Positions 12,269 through 29,039 of a stretch of DNA of 64,000 nt are shown here, piece by piece. The stretch's first letter is position 1; every line of letters begins with the position of its first letter. Below the pieces are notes generated by a model that saw only the letters and a program-made list of their open reading frames with translations, did not search any database and was not told the DNA's origin. The stretch spans positions 4,990,239 to 5,054,238 of the forward strand of contig VUYV01000053.1 in NCBI GenBank assembly GCA_008711295.1, read 5' to 3'. The stretch is from Anarhynchus alexandrinus (lineage: Eukaryota > Chordata > Aves > Charadriiformes > Charadriidae). A program made the translations under genes and the position numbers.

Positions 12269-12862
12269 TCACCTGGAATATTTAATTAGGCTCCTAACCC
12301 AGACAAGGGGAGGAGTGTTGGCCTTGGCCTCCTCAGAAAGGGTGGGCATGCACAAAGAGGTTTTGTACCGGAGTGGCTGCTTGACGCTCATCCTGCTCAA
12401 AGAGGCGTTGTCTGGTACAACTGGGACTGTTAACTCATCTTTGGCTGGTGATTTGCAACAGTCCTTGAGCTGCTGCCTGACCAGCTCTTCTCCTTGTGTT
12501 TGCATTCTGAGCTCGTCTTTCAATATACTTACAGTCATTCCTGGCTTGATGTTGTCTTCGGATTTAATAAGCATGTTCTGTCTTGGATCACTCAGGTCAT
12601 CAGTTATCATGGTATCATGCCTAGGACAGACACCTACAAAACATGCCTTGATGCAGCCTTCTACTTTGGCAATGAACAAGTTACAACTACTTTCTGAGAA
12701 GCATTTTCTATAAGCATGTGTGCATTGTTCCTGTGATATTTTAATGTAGATAGTATTATGAAAAAAGTTATGTGCATCAGTATCAAAAGCCTTACTAAAA
12801 TAGAGGTATGGGATATTTAGTGTTCCTCCTCTAACCCTGAAGCCCGTCAACCTGCGATACAT
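12269..12862 (-). pseudogene. 197-codon open frame joining CR1 RT motif to unrecognised sequence
   Basis: This is the longest open frame in the window. Its first ~30 codons contain YLYFSKAFDTDAHN (FSKAFDT at 12779-12799), the reverse-transcriptase motif of CR1/L3 LINEs (usually DFSKAFDTVPHN). The rest (about 12269-12720) does not resemble the RT blocks expected there: I see no GVPQGS or FADD. Instead it reads as hydrophilic protein-like sequence with MTVSILKDELRMQTQ and GEELVRQQLKDCC. It is somewhat GC-richer than its surroundings. Either another element or gene fragment has replaced the middle of the LINE, or the frame is open by chance. No function is claimed. Confidence 0.45.
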
Positions 12863-13525
12863 GGAGATTTGTTCCTGACAGGTGCATAATGGCTGTTACT
12901 TACCTCTTTGTTTTCTTCTAGGTGCTTATTATTTCCAGTATTTTCCTGGGAATTAAAATTAATGGGACGCATCTGTAATTCTTTGATGCCAGCTTTTCCA
13001 CCCTCTTACGGCTAGATACCATGATTGCCTTTTTCAGTTTTCAAGTATTTTACCTGCCTTCCACTAATAGTTCTTGAACTGATAATAGCTCTGAAAAGTC
13101 TTGTCAGTTTTTAAAGTACTCTAGAATGAATTTTATCGGTTACGGCTGATTTTAAAATTTCCAACCTAAGTACTTGCTAACCTTTTGCTTCTCTGTAAAA
13201 AAACTGAGGTCTTGCCCCTTTGTCATTGATATTGATTGTGCTTTCCACTGCTCGCAGTTGACATTTTGGTTAAGATTGATGTAAGAAGACATTAAATACA
13301 TTTGCCTTCTGAGCATCATCTATCAATTGCATTCTTGGTTGAATACAATACTAGCCTCTTTATTCATTGTCTTCCTACTACTCATATACTTATAGATGAT
13401 TTCAGTTTTAGTTACGTCCCTTGTTAGTTGCTCCTCATTTTTCCTTTCTGATTTTGCCCCTGTATGCTTATGTTTTTCTTTTGTTCTCATTTCCATCTTT
13501 TGTATGCTCCCTCCTTGTGTGTGAG
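12715..13525 (-). mobile_element. Ancient L3/CR1-type LINE, middle part
   Basis: On the + strand, pieces such as TGCCTTCTGAGCATCATCTA and TGCATTCTTGGTTGAATACA, then TGATTTTGCCCCTGTATGCT, are characteristic of the antisense of amniote L3/CR1 LINEs upstream of and within the reverse-transcriptase domain. It runs in the same orientation and order as the 3' part at 11460-12268, so both belong to one old insertion. Confidence 0.78.
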
Positions 13526-14049
13526 ACTTCTGGAAATTCACAAATTAACCAGACTGGTTGATTAATAAAAAAACCCAAAACCAGTAAAAGTAATAGCACT
13601 TTCCTGATGCAGTCATTCTATTTTCTGTAGGCTATGTATATAAGGATCTAAAATTTATATAAGTTTGTAAGTTTCCCCAGGATGTTAATAGCACGAATTA
13701 CTGCTGGTTTAAAACATTCTCAGAACAATCGATTAAAAATGAGATGATACTGTAGGTTCTGGCCAGTTTGGCAATACTAATGGTGAGAATCTCCTTTAAA
13801 GTCTTGTTTTACTAGTTGCGGTATTATCAAACCATTAACTTAATAGTTTTAAGTCCCTTGAGATAATAATTAGGTATCTGAAGCCTGGTACCTGCCTAAA
13901 ACATAAAAAACCTGAGATAAGAGTTAACCAAGCCCTTTGATTTGGTGGGACAACACCTCTCTCTGTCAGTCTCCTCTTCTATTGCATGAAGGTTTTTATC
14001 TTCCGTTGCTTACTGGGCTTAACTATCTCATCTCCATTGATTCTGGAAG
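13526..14049. other. Intronic, no gene recognised
   Basis: AT-rich sequence between the LINE and the possible decayed DFG exon. Nothing else recognised. Confidence 0.45.
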
Positions 14050-14107
14050 TGAAGACTGTAGATTTTGCTGTGAACTCACAACCACATCTCCCATGATATA
14101 GTAGGTA
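14050..14107 (+). pseudogene. STK33: Possible decayed STK33 DFG exon
   Basis: No intact exon for the DFG and activation-segment region (about 28 codons, DFGLAVKKQ...CGTPIYM) was found between 7632 and 14701. The closest match is ACT-GTA-GAT-TTT-GCT-GTG-AAC-TCA-CAA at 14055-14081, which looks like T-DF--AV--Q with the Gly-Leu pair deleted. It is followed by CTCCCATGATATAGTAG at 14088-14104 and then GTAAAA, which resembles the TPIYM end and donor. About a dozen codons between would be missing and a stop is present. The match is short and could be chance. Confidence 0.33.
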
Positions 14108-14567
14108 AAATATCGATAAAATGGCCTCAAAACATCATATTTTTGACATGTGACTGAAATGATATAAAGTGATTAGTGAATAGATTATAATTTGTGAATT
14201 TTTAATCGAGGATATAAATAAATAGGCTTGAAAAGTTTTATTTTAAAGTATTTTGGTATTGATTTTGTTCATCATATGATGTATTCAAGCTAATATGTGC
14301 AAACAGAGGCTCTTGTATTTTTGCAAAAAACCTGTGTTCTTATGTACTATGCTTATATCTGGAGAAAAATAAAAGTTTGTATGGTGTCTTGCAGTACTTT
14401 AAGTCCGTGCGTTATGAATACTGCTTTAATAACTTACTGTTGTGAAAAAGAATACTAAGTTTAATCATACAGCTAATGTCATGATGTCACCACCCCCTTA
14501 ACAGCTAAATGATAAAAGTGAGGACACATCAGCATGAATTGTTAAGGTCTGTACATTATTCATTTAA

Positions 14568-19487
<4,920 letters not shown>

Positions 19488-19599
19488 TGACCCTAATTTT
19501 CTTACACCTTTTGTAGCAAGCTTAGAAGAAAAGCTTTTTGAACTAATAAGAAAGGGAGACCTGTGCTTTAAAAATCTGGTCTGGGAAACAGTGTGGCTC
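19488..19599 (+). pseudogene. STK33: STK33 exon: alpha-F/G region, donor apparently lost
   Basis: The core reads TPFVASLEEKLFELIRKGD then LCFKNLVWETV and is unmistakably STK33. The start at 19488, after CTGTTCAG, restores the frame with the preceding exon but gives LDPNFL where the family has LRGEPPF, so the 5' edge is diverged or altered. The 3' end should lie a few codons after VWETV in phase 1. No GT stands there; the nearest donor-like string is ATAAGT at 19600-19605, which is GTAAGT with its first base changed. The frame stays open past this point by chance. Confidence 0.78.
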
Positions 19600-19882
19600 A
19601 TAAGTACACAATGCTCTCACAAAATAAATGCTGACAGTATTGCAATGAATTCCACAAATGTAGCAGTTTTGATCTTTTTGGTTTTTTTTACTTTTAAGTA
19701 CTACGCACTTTCTGAAAAGCAAAATTGATGCTAAAAAATAAATTGACATAAATGATATCATGAACTAATTTCATAGCATTTTAAGTAAAATATTCTCTGC
19801 TGGGTTAAAGCACTCAGTTGAAAATGCGTGTAGTTGTTGTTAGCAGAAATGCGATGTACCAAGCTGTGGGTTTTTTTCCTAG

Positions 19883-19971
19883 CAAAACAAGTACTGAGGC
19901 TACTTCTGAAAGTTGATCCTGCTCACCAAATCACAGCTAATGAATTATTACTTGATAACCGGTGGATAATA
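19883..19971 (+). pseudogene. STK33: STK33 exon: alpha-H/I, end of kinase domain
   Basis: It follows a T-rich tract ending CCTAG and ends at GTGAGT. It reads KQVLRLLLKVDPAHQ then ITANELLLDNRWII. DPAHRIT is the conserved Arg-containing motif near the end of the kinase domain. Here the Arg is Gln, and there is one more Leu than in the human protein (ELLLDN against ELLDN). The final codons appear to have lost one base next to the donor, since the following exon expects a one-base carry-over. Confidence 0.82.
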
Positions 19972-22139
19972 GTGAGTTTTGAGGCGGTATCCTTTCTTCA
20001 CCTTGTGTTCTACCTCTTACTTATTTGGTATATAAAGATGCTGTATTGCCTCAGTGGAACCCAGTGGAGAGAAAAATTTAAAAAAACACAACTTAAGCGA
20101 CAAAGCACTTGTAGGGGCCTTATCCAAATCTCCCAAATCCATTTACCTGTTTTGCTTGTAGCCTGTGGACTTTTGACAAGCCTGTTAACTAGGAGAAACT
20201 TTACACTGTGTTCCTTACCCAAACCAACTTTACCTGATTTCCCATATATTTTGACATAGTATGGAAATATGGCTTCAGGTCAGGCGTAATTAATTCTCAC
20301 AATGTTCCTGTTAGTATAATAAAAGTTTTTTTGTTGTTGTTGGCTTTGGGGTGTTTTTTGTTTGTTTGTTTGTTTTAATTTAAAAACAGAAGATTGAGCT
20401 ACAGGGAAATTTGGCCATTTTGAAGGGAAATGAACTGTAGCGCTGGAAAGGGAACCTGTGAGCTCCCAGCTCCCTGGCTGGGCTGCAGACCACGCCACTG
20501 TGAGAACACGGAACTTTCAGCTGTCTGATGAAACAGGTGCACTATTTCATAGTTGAAATTAAAGCAGAGGGAATGGATATATCTGCTACATAAAGATAAC
20601 ACTGATGATAGTAAACCCTAATTTCTACTGTTGCTGGCTTTAATGCTGTGTAGAGAGAAATGCCTGTGAATCACTGAAAAATATTCTGGTTTGTGGGAGA
20701 ATAAATAGCTCCTCTATTAAAAACGGACAACGGGTTTTGCCTCACCCCTTCATCTACCAAAGAACCATTCCGTACTAGCGTACATCTTCCTTCCTTCCTG
20801 CTAATTGAGGAGAGATGAACAAGAAGCTTTTTTTCCAAAGTTTCAGTGCATTCCTGTGTCTGGGAGAATAGCCACAAGCCAATGTGTAACTCTACAATGG
20901 CCTGAAAAATGAGACAATTTTCTTCCAGTTCTGCCCTGTCGTACTATGACTACCATACTATTCTTGCCTCATGAAACTGAAGATACAGAAAACTACCATC
21001 TGTGTGATTTGATGACTTTTCACCATGTATATTCATCAAGTTTGAGACTAAATTCCATATGATCACATAACTGCATGTAACAAGACCTTCCTATAGTTCA
21101 TTGTAAACCATTCCTTCTCTCCATACTATACAACTTTTCAGGCACAGTAGATTTTAATTTACAATGCTTTTCTTCATTTAAAGAGTAGGTGGCAGACTGG
21201 TTATCTTATCTATAAAATTTCTACAAATGTAACCCCACATTAGCTGTCTTCCGTTGCACTTTCACAATATGTGTGCAACAGGTTTAAGCATTAGTTTCAA
21301 TACAAAACTATTTTAGATTTTTTCGTCAAGTTTTATTGTTTCTAAATGCTGAGAGTTGGCCATCGTGGACTCCAGAGAGAATTCCTTCATGCAAGGGGCC
21401 CGCTCTGAAGTCTGCTGTTATGGACAGCTTCTGCAGACATTATTCGATCAGAAATAAATAAAATCAGAAATGAGCTCTGGAAATACACTGAATCCATTTG
21501 TTCCTCCAGCTGATTTACTCCTAGCACAGTTTTAAGCTGCTTCCTTAAGGGAAAACTTTCTGGATGAGACAGTGCTCCAGACTGTGATCTTGCCTTCATG
21601 CCTCAGTCTTTCCTTTATGTGACCAGCCAGTGTTTTCCATTACAGTAGAACTGAAAGGAGATATTTTGGTCTCTTAAATATCTCTGCATTAGCATGAGCT
21701 GAGTTTCAGTGCTATTTTAAGGCTTGGGTTGCTGTGTCTCCAGTTCTGAAGCAGACTTTGGCAGCCATCTGCCTGTGAGAGTAGCTCCAACATTAGATAC
21801 TTTGGATCTGCTGCGTGTGAACACAGTATGCAGCTGCTCTGCTCGCAGATGGGACTTGTTTGAACTTGCTCCATGGGATCAGTACCGTGCATGTGCGGTG
21901 CCCAGTGTCCTGGTGCAGTTCTGCTGAACTTGAAAAATGTTTCCAATCAATATGCCTGTTTTCTTGAACAGTGAGGGACCTCTTTAGCATTTTTACTGCC
22001 ACATACATCCCCATCTCTGTTCACTACTGACACTTCCAATTTATTTAATAACATTTTTTGTTTCATTGACATAAAGTATTTATTTTGTATAAGGAGCTAA
22101 GAACACCAGGATGGTCATACAATGTAATGTTAAAGGTCT
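19972..22139. other. Intronic, no gene recognised
   Basis: Apart from the simple repeat at 20325-20377 I see no repeat or exon. Small frames (for example 21387-21599 -, 21689-21946 -) have no recognisable domain. Confidence 0.45.
20325..20377. repeat. TTG/TTTG simple repeat
   Basis: A T-run, then TTG copies, then a run of TTTG copies, in the intron following the last kinase-domain exon. Confidence 0.85.
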
Positions 22140-22480
22140 TTGTCACATCATCATCAGTGGCCAAGGATAGATGCTTAGGGGATAAGAACAGAAAAAGCAT
22201 TCAGTACTGCAATATTATAGCAGCCTTCAGGCACTTGTTGGCCAGGGTTTCCCCTGAGAGAGTGGTGGTAATACAGCTCAGTTGGCTTTTTTTCCACCAA
22301 TTGGTCCAAATATCTTTAAACTCAAAAATTTACTTGTGGCAAAGAATTCCCCAGCTTCGGTAGGCGGACTGTGAAGGAGAGTGTCCCGTGTAGTTCTGTA
22401 CCTTCTACCTTCCATCAACACGTTCCATTTGAACCCCCCAGTTGTTTGCATTCTCCTATGCTGCCTATGGTTTTCATATG
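22140..22480 (-). mobile_element. Possible old L3/CR1 LINE fragment
   Basis: The + strand order of AAGAATTCCCCAGCTTCGGT, a GTGAAGGAGAGTGTCC block and AACCCCCCAGTTGTTTGCAT resembles the antisense 3' region of amniote L3-type LINEs (a GAATTCCACAG-like start, then a CCCCTAGTTCTTG-like block). Divergence is high and the call is tentative. Confidence 0.35.
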
Positions 22481-22653
22481 TATTACATATTGCAGTGTTT
22501 GAAGTGGTAGCTAAATGTTTTTCCGTATCTAATAAAAACCTTAGGTTTTTACCTCTAAAAGAGGAGTATAAAGAGAAGAAAGGGGGACTTAAAGTGATAA
22601 GTGGCACTATGCAGAATTCTTTAACAAATGTTGATTAAGATGTCCTAATATGG

Positions 22654-22738
22654 CCTGATTTTCAGCACCGCTGAGCACCTGTGGCTCCCGTCTTACTTCA
22701 GTGGGAGTTGCAGATACTCAGCACCATTGAAAATCAGG
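22654..22738. repeat. 85-bp imperfect palindrome, amniote MITE-like element
   Basis: The left arm starts CCTGATTTTCAGCACCGCTG and the right arm ends ATTGAAAATCAGG. The inner arms GTGGCTCCC and GGGAGTTGC also pair around the centre TCTTACTTCAGT. This pattern (GCCTGATTTTCAG...CTGAAAATCAGGC, centred on a TGACTTCAGTGGGA-like core) is familiar from short palindromic repeats scattered in reptile and bird genomes. It has no coding capacity. Confidence 0.75.
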
Positions 22739-25700
22739 ACACTGGTTTCTACTTCATGCTTGTGCCTTCACAGCCTTTGTGATTTTACAATAGCCAGATG
22801 GGGAACATGAAAGTGCATTATCATGTAGAGAATTCTGCGTGTAAAAAAATTAACCCCTTGGTGCCATGTGACACATGAGCTTCTGCATAGGACTAAACGC
22901 ATTTGGCACCACAGTCTCCCACCAGGAAATCCCTACCATCTGTACCAAAAATTTATGAAGTCACAAGTCATTCTGTATTATTAAAACTGGCATTTCAAAC
23001 ACAGGTACAGCAATTTTATATTCCAGAACAATACTTTAACAACAAAAATTTTAATTTAAAAGTTACCGTGTACTTATAGCTAAACAAATGACCTCAAGCT
23101 TGATTCAAGTTAGTGGATACCTCTGGAGGTTTATGTGTTGTCAGTTTGAGACCATACATAGTTTTGGCCGGGGGCTATGCAGAGGGTTGATGATTAATTA
23201 TTTACCAGAAATACTAATTAATGCAGTTCTTTTACTAGTTTTGATTATTCTGATCTTTATACCAGTTAAAACTTTTCAAGACATGTTTAACTTTTTACAT
23301 CTGCTAAAAAGTAAGAGCAAAAAAAGATGACAGGATAGCAGAATATTTTAAAGTTTCTAAGAAACACAAAAATTGTGTTAACACTACATATTTTTTCTGC
23401 ATAATCTGCAGGAGTATATTACTTATATACTGAGTATTATGTTCATGAAATATAAGGCAAATCTTATTTCATAATAAATATTTTTTATGGATACACATAT
23501 TTTTGTTTGATACTGTAATTTCCAATTACTTTAAGCTAGATTTTTTAAATATACTCTATTCTGTTTTTTTCTATCTATAGTATATATTGTATGGATTGTG
23601 ATATATTTTAATTGTAAGAATACTCTACCTCATTTTCTTCACTTCCCACTAGGAGGACTTGATATTTTCTTAGGTCTGATTTAGTGGAAGGTGGTGTTTC
23701 CTTTTGGGTACTGAGGTTGTTTTTTTCTTCTTTTCTCTGCTCTACTGATCTTTTGTTTTCTCAGAAGATCTTTTGAGCACATTGAAGGTGAACTCTGCTT
23801 TATAATTTTGTGTTATTGCTGTGATTTTTGGTGAAATTTACAGGTACGTGAGTATGCTTGACTGAACAGTAAAAGAAAGACCCTAACTATAAAATTTATG
23901 TGTACAGTGTGTGTGATTTCTTGTTTCTTTTGGGGGCAGATTGTCTTTTGCAAGCAAACAAAATGCCTAAAGCCCAAATCCTCCCATGCCTGACTTAGAA
24001 CCCCAGTTCAATAAAAGTATACATGTTCTGCAAATTATTTAAGTGTGTTCCCAAAGTTATGTGAGGACTTGAAAAATTTGATCCAATGAAGGACTGAGAT
24101 GCCTAAAGATGCCTAATGATTCTAAGAAGCAATCTGTTCAGAGCTCTCGCTTTAACAAAGCGGCCTCTCACTTTCCCATCTTAAATTTTCTCAGCTATCT
24201 GAAATTGGATCATTTTGTGCACCTACACCTCCCTCCATTGGCAGCCCTGGGCAGTTTGGAGCTGAATTACAGCCGAATCAGACAGTTTCCTGACAGAATG
24301 CAGTAAAAATCACGGCTTTCTTTTAGTAACTGGCAGAGATACAACCTTTTGTGCGGCAGCCTAGCGGTCAGACTACTTGCTGAAGATGCAGGAGTCCCAG
24401 ACTCCACATACAGTATAAACTTGCCTGGAGACAAAGGCTTGTGCTGAGTGAGAGCATGGCATTGCTTTTTCTTCCCTTGACTGAAGTGATGACATTCAGG
24501 TTGGATGGCTTGCGAGAGGATCACTTTCTGTGATTCTGTAAAGCAGGCATTTGACAAGAATGATAAGGGCTAAAATATGTACCGGACAAGTGCATTTAAT
24601 ACACATACACCTTCACTCTGCACAAAATATGGAACTTGAAACCACTTCAGCATTTTTCCTACCAGTAAAATAATGCATTCTTCTGTCATATCTCAATAAA
24701 ATAAATAGCAGTTGTACTCCATGATATTTTTCTAATACACAAGTTCCCTTTTATATACATTATCTGTAATTATGTGTGGGTTTATCACTGTCCTTGTAAG
24801 TTTATTCCATCTGAGTTACCTTATGTTTAGATTTTCCATTTCTGTGAATCAGTCTCCTTTTATAATTGATGGTTGTATTCAAGATTTCTCTGAATGAAAT
24901 CAAAAGCATTGTCTGTAGCTTTCTTCTGTATAGAAAAATCAAGAAACCAGGCAAGACAGTTGCTCCTTTTTGCCTTGTCTGTAGTTACATTGGATTTGTT
25001 TATATGCTCTAAGGCCTTTCTGTATGCACCAAGGCTTTTCTTTGGCTCTATCAACTTTCCCCATGTTATCAAATGCATTTTTAGTATTTCCAGACATCTT
25101 GTTCTTCCATTTACTGTGTATCATACCAAATTTGAAGGCTTTTTTGTTTAGCTCCAACATTTTAATTGTTTCTGTGGAAAGCTTATTGGATTCTGAATGC
25201 CTGATAATGAATCAAGAGTTTAACAGTTCTGTTTCCTGCCCTCAGTTTACTGGTATTACCTAAAATCTTTCTTTTTTCCCCCAATAGGGTAACTGAACTT
25301 TTGTCCCCTAAAATCTAAATCTCAGATACTCCAGACTAATGCTTTGAACAGCTCTTGAAAATGACAACTTCAACCTGTCCTTCTCCTTGGTGTTTTTCAG
25401 GTGGTGTATATGCCACTGAGATTAACAGAATAAAGGTGCTCATCAGGCTTGCGATGTTGTATGTTAGATGTGTTCATGAAGAAAATACGTTATTGTATTT
25501 TCCGTAAGTAGTTGGATAGCTCTGCATTTTTGTCTTGAATCCTGCTAAAGTTTGCTTCCTAAAAATTGGGTGGAAAAAAAAAGTTGAAATGGAAACAAAA
25601 GAAACAGAAACAACATAGTCTGTCAGTTAGGAAACCTCCACTCCTTTTACCCACAGCTGGCACTAGGTGCTAGTGAATTAAAGCCAACAGGTGTTCAAAT

Positions 25701-27089
25701 GAGCCAACACAGATAATTAACTTAAATGGTCCTATTTTCTTTAAAACTGTCAGGAAATAAACTCCCTCTTCTCTTTTATGTGGTATACAATTATCCAGCA
25801 CTCTGTAAGTCCTAGATCTTTTAAAAAGGCCTCTTTTTAAAGGCCTCAGTCTCTGATTTTGTGGGTGTAATGCACTGAACACTACATATTTAACTACATA
25901 ACTGTTCATGCAAAAGAGGTAGTTAAAATGTGTGTCATCAGTTATGCCCACAGTTGTCATAATGTAAATCTGCATCTGCAACAGATGAGGTTGTTTTGCA
26001 AAATTGAAACTTACCTTTTTAATAGATATGAGTGTTTATGCTTTCATTATTTGGTACATATGTGTACATAGCTATTTCAAACAAAGGAAACACTTCTAAA
26101 TACCAGTCTTCATGTAAAACAAAACAAATACAAGTTTGAAATAAGAATTGCTAATCTAATAAGACGGGGGAAAGAGCTCTAAAAAAAAAGTCTCGTCTTT
26201 GACCTCTTTCCTCTGTTGGATCCACTGTGTGATCTCCAAAAAAGCCATTAAAATTACATTTTCTGTGTTGCATTTTACCAGTCTGTACAGTGCAGATAAA
26301 AAACTACCTAGTAATTATATATCATTAATTAATATTAGAAAAAAGGATCCCTGGTTTTAGTGAAGTGCTCTAGGAGCATCAGAAGGTTGGTAGTATTAAT
26401 GCAAAATATTATCCCTTAACTCTAGTTTTCAGTCATGTATCAACTTTGCATACAGTACGCACTTGCCTTTCTCTCCAAACCTTCAGATACATAATTGCCA
26501 GCTTTACTTGAATGGCCAAAGGGGTCAAACCAAAATTATTTCAGATCATTCAGTGTGAGCTGAGAGGACAGAAGACTGAGCAGTCTAAGAAAAATTGCTC
26601 CTTCTGGACCCATAAATTGTTGCACTACCCGTTCCAGATTAGGCTAAGTAAAATGAGAGTGTTGCGTAGGTACCTTCATTTGCTCAGTAATGTAAAGAAA
26701 TACTGATGGATACAGAAACAGGGAGAAGCAGGGGCAGTGGAAAATCTCAGAGAAATTCTCTAACTCTTTGGGTTTTCTTGATGTTGCTTTTGTAGAAAGA
26801 GCTAAAATTCCTTTGCAAATGTTTGGGATCCATAGTTGAAGGAGTTCTGGGGAAAATATCACCTGCTTCCTTCCTGACTGTAGTAAGGAGAATAGTAGTA
26901 GTAGTGCTTGCAGGGTTGTGCTTGCAAAAGAGATGACCGGCCTTTGGAAAACATTTTTTTGTGTATCTGACTGTGGATTATAGTGCAAGGCTTAAAAAAA
27001 ATAGGGCCATTACTCTGGTGTTATGTTTTTAATAATACTTCCTAGATATGTTGAAGTCAAAATTTAAGAAAATTTACTGTTGCATCTAG
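22739..27089. other. Intronic, nothing recognised
   Basis: This is the rest of the long intron before the acidic-tail exon. Frames at 24860-25160 (both strands) and 26644-26988 (-) have no motif I recognise. Confidence 0.5.
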
Positions 27090-27328
27090 TGTGAAACACA
27101 TTGTCCAGAGACTGTGTCTTGGAGCTAATGAAGGAATGGAATAATAATCTAGACATTGGTGAGGAATGCAGTGTCAGAGAAGAATCAAATAACCCTGCTA
27201 CTACCTGTCAGCAGGATGAGACCAGTGAAGCACAAGAAAGCTCTACCAGTAACAACAGTAACATAGAATTTGGTGCAGAAACTGAAACAGAGAATGGGGG
27301 CAACAAATCCTCCAAACCAGCAAAACAG
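27090..27328 (+). pseudogene. STK33: STK33 exon: post-kinase linker and acidic tail
   Basis: VLELMKEWNNN at 27116-27148 matches the segment that follows the STK33 kinase domain. The rest is an acidic, Ser/Thr/Asn-rich tail ending KSSKPAKQ just before GTAAAG. Starting at 27090, after TTGCATCTAG, gives two carry-over bases, as the gene structure needs, and reads NTLSRDC before VLEL, comparable to NKLSS in the human protein. That start puts TGA at 27092-27094 in frame. An alternative acceptor, CCAG at 27105-27108, would avoid the stop but leaves the wrong phase. The remainder (27095-27328) is open. Confidence 0.78.
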
Positions 27329-29039
27329 GTAAAGTTTACCATGTTGTAATGTACAACAAAGTGATAAGTAGAATTGAGGGTGAATTAGGAAATGTTGAAT
27401 GTGACCTAGTGCAGAGAAAAATTGCTGATGTCTGGTGAAAGGTTTTAATGTAGTGTAAGAATAGAAATAAATACTAGGATATAAGGTGAACTCTACAGCG
27501 CACAGTTGTCATGTAAGTACTGTGCACTGTAAGAAACCATTTTGCCTTAGATATCAAGTCCATAACAGGTAATGTCTCCTGTTCGTTGTCTTCAGGTGTA
27601 GGGGTATGTGTATATATGGGGCGGAGGCGGGAGGAGGAATGTGACAGAAAAATGTGGAATCTTGAGACAGCAATATTTGGGGGCATTGAAGAGGAATCTT
27701 TCACAAGACAGCCATTTTTTGTAGATATGCTCATAATGTAGGTAGCCATCTTGTGATGCCATCTCGGAGGGGTGGGGTGAGTGAGAATAGGAAAAAAAAG
27801 AAAAATAATTGTTCATAAACAACAAACATTTAAGGCCCCAACTAATACTAAAACCTACAGTTTAACATTTAGGATAGTGATTTGATTGCTTAAGGTGATT
27901 GCCTAAGATACTGAATTTTCTTTCATGGTGCCTCTCTTGATGTTTCAGCTGAAGCAAGGAAAAACCATAATGCAAATACTAAGGATTCTGCATTAGCTCT
28001 GACCTCTAAGGCTCTCAGATTTATCAGTCACAAGGTAGTTTGCTGTGCTGCAGTCTGAAAGCATCATTGTTACATTGGATGGTTTCTGCTTTCAAAGAGG
28101 CTACTTAGCAAAGAATGAGGTCTTGATATGGAGAAATAATGCATATTTATTACAGCTGAATACTCCTGTATGAATTAAAAGTGAGGAGTCTATATGGAAA
28201 AAAGGATTTAAATACACTTTATATGCCAAAATCAAAGTTCTAGAAATTCTGCTTCATGCCACCCTAACCAGAGATACAGAAACTGCTTTACTTCCAGGCT
28301 CCGTGGGCACCTAAGACTTTGTCTGCTGAGCATACCCAGAAATGTCTGGTCTTGGTTTTCAGCCTAGGCTCTTTTGAAGAGCTATGTCAGGGAGTGTTTC
28401 CAAACTTTCATAGGATAGGATTTATAAAATCATTGAAAACTACTCTTTCTCAGAAATGGGCACTGAGGGGGTAGAGTTGGTGATGCTGGTGCTACTGCTC
28501 TTTTTTATGCTAGCCTAAGCATGGAGTACAAGCTGCAGGAGACTTCAGTTTCCTCTTCCTTCTGAGCACACTGCCTGCAGGCAGTTCCTTTCTCAGGGAG
28601 GACTTTTCTTTCATTTCTTATAATTTCATACTTCCTTCCACATCATTCATCACTATCTCTCAAAGAAACCTAGCGGTCCTTCCACAGATAAAAGTAAAAT
28701 TTGGATTTTGGATTCCACTGTACGGACCATGTATGCACAAATTACTTGTGGCAATGCCTGTGTTGGAATTGGCTTATATTTCCCTTCTCTTCCTCCTTCT
28801 TTCCCACACAAGATGAAAGACAGGACTTGGCACAAATATTTTAAATAGTGATAGGGGAAAAAACCCACCCAACATTTCCATATCCAAAGTGCAGCACTGC
28901 TGTATGGAGATGCTAAGATCCTGCTACTAAGTTGGCAGTTGATCACCATGCCTAGCAGACTTACATAGGATGACTTCCCAAGAGACCTGTTTCCTTCCAA
29001 ATCAACTAAATAGAAAGTCATAGCAAAATAGACAAAACC
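27329..29039. other. Intronic, nothing recognised
   Basis: First part of the last intron. A G-rich patch (GGGGCGGAGGCGGGAGGAGG, 27619-27638) is present. No exon or repeat recognised. Confidence 0.5.

Noticed and set aside
24860..25263. Overlapping open frames on both strands
   Set aside because: No recognisable motif, and the simultaneous openness of several frames argues against coding.
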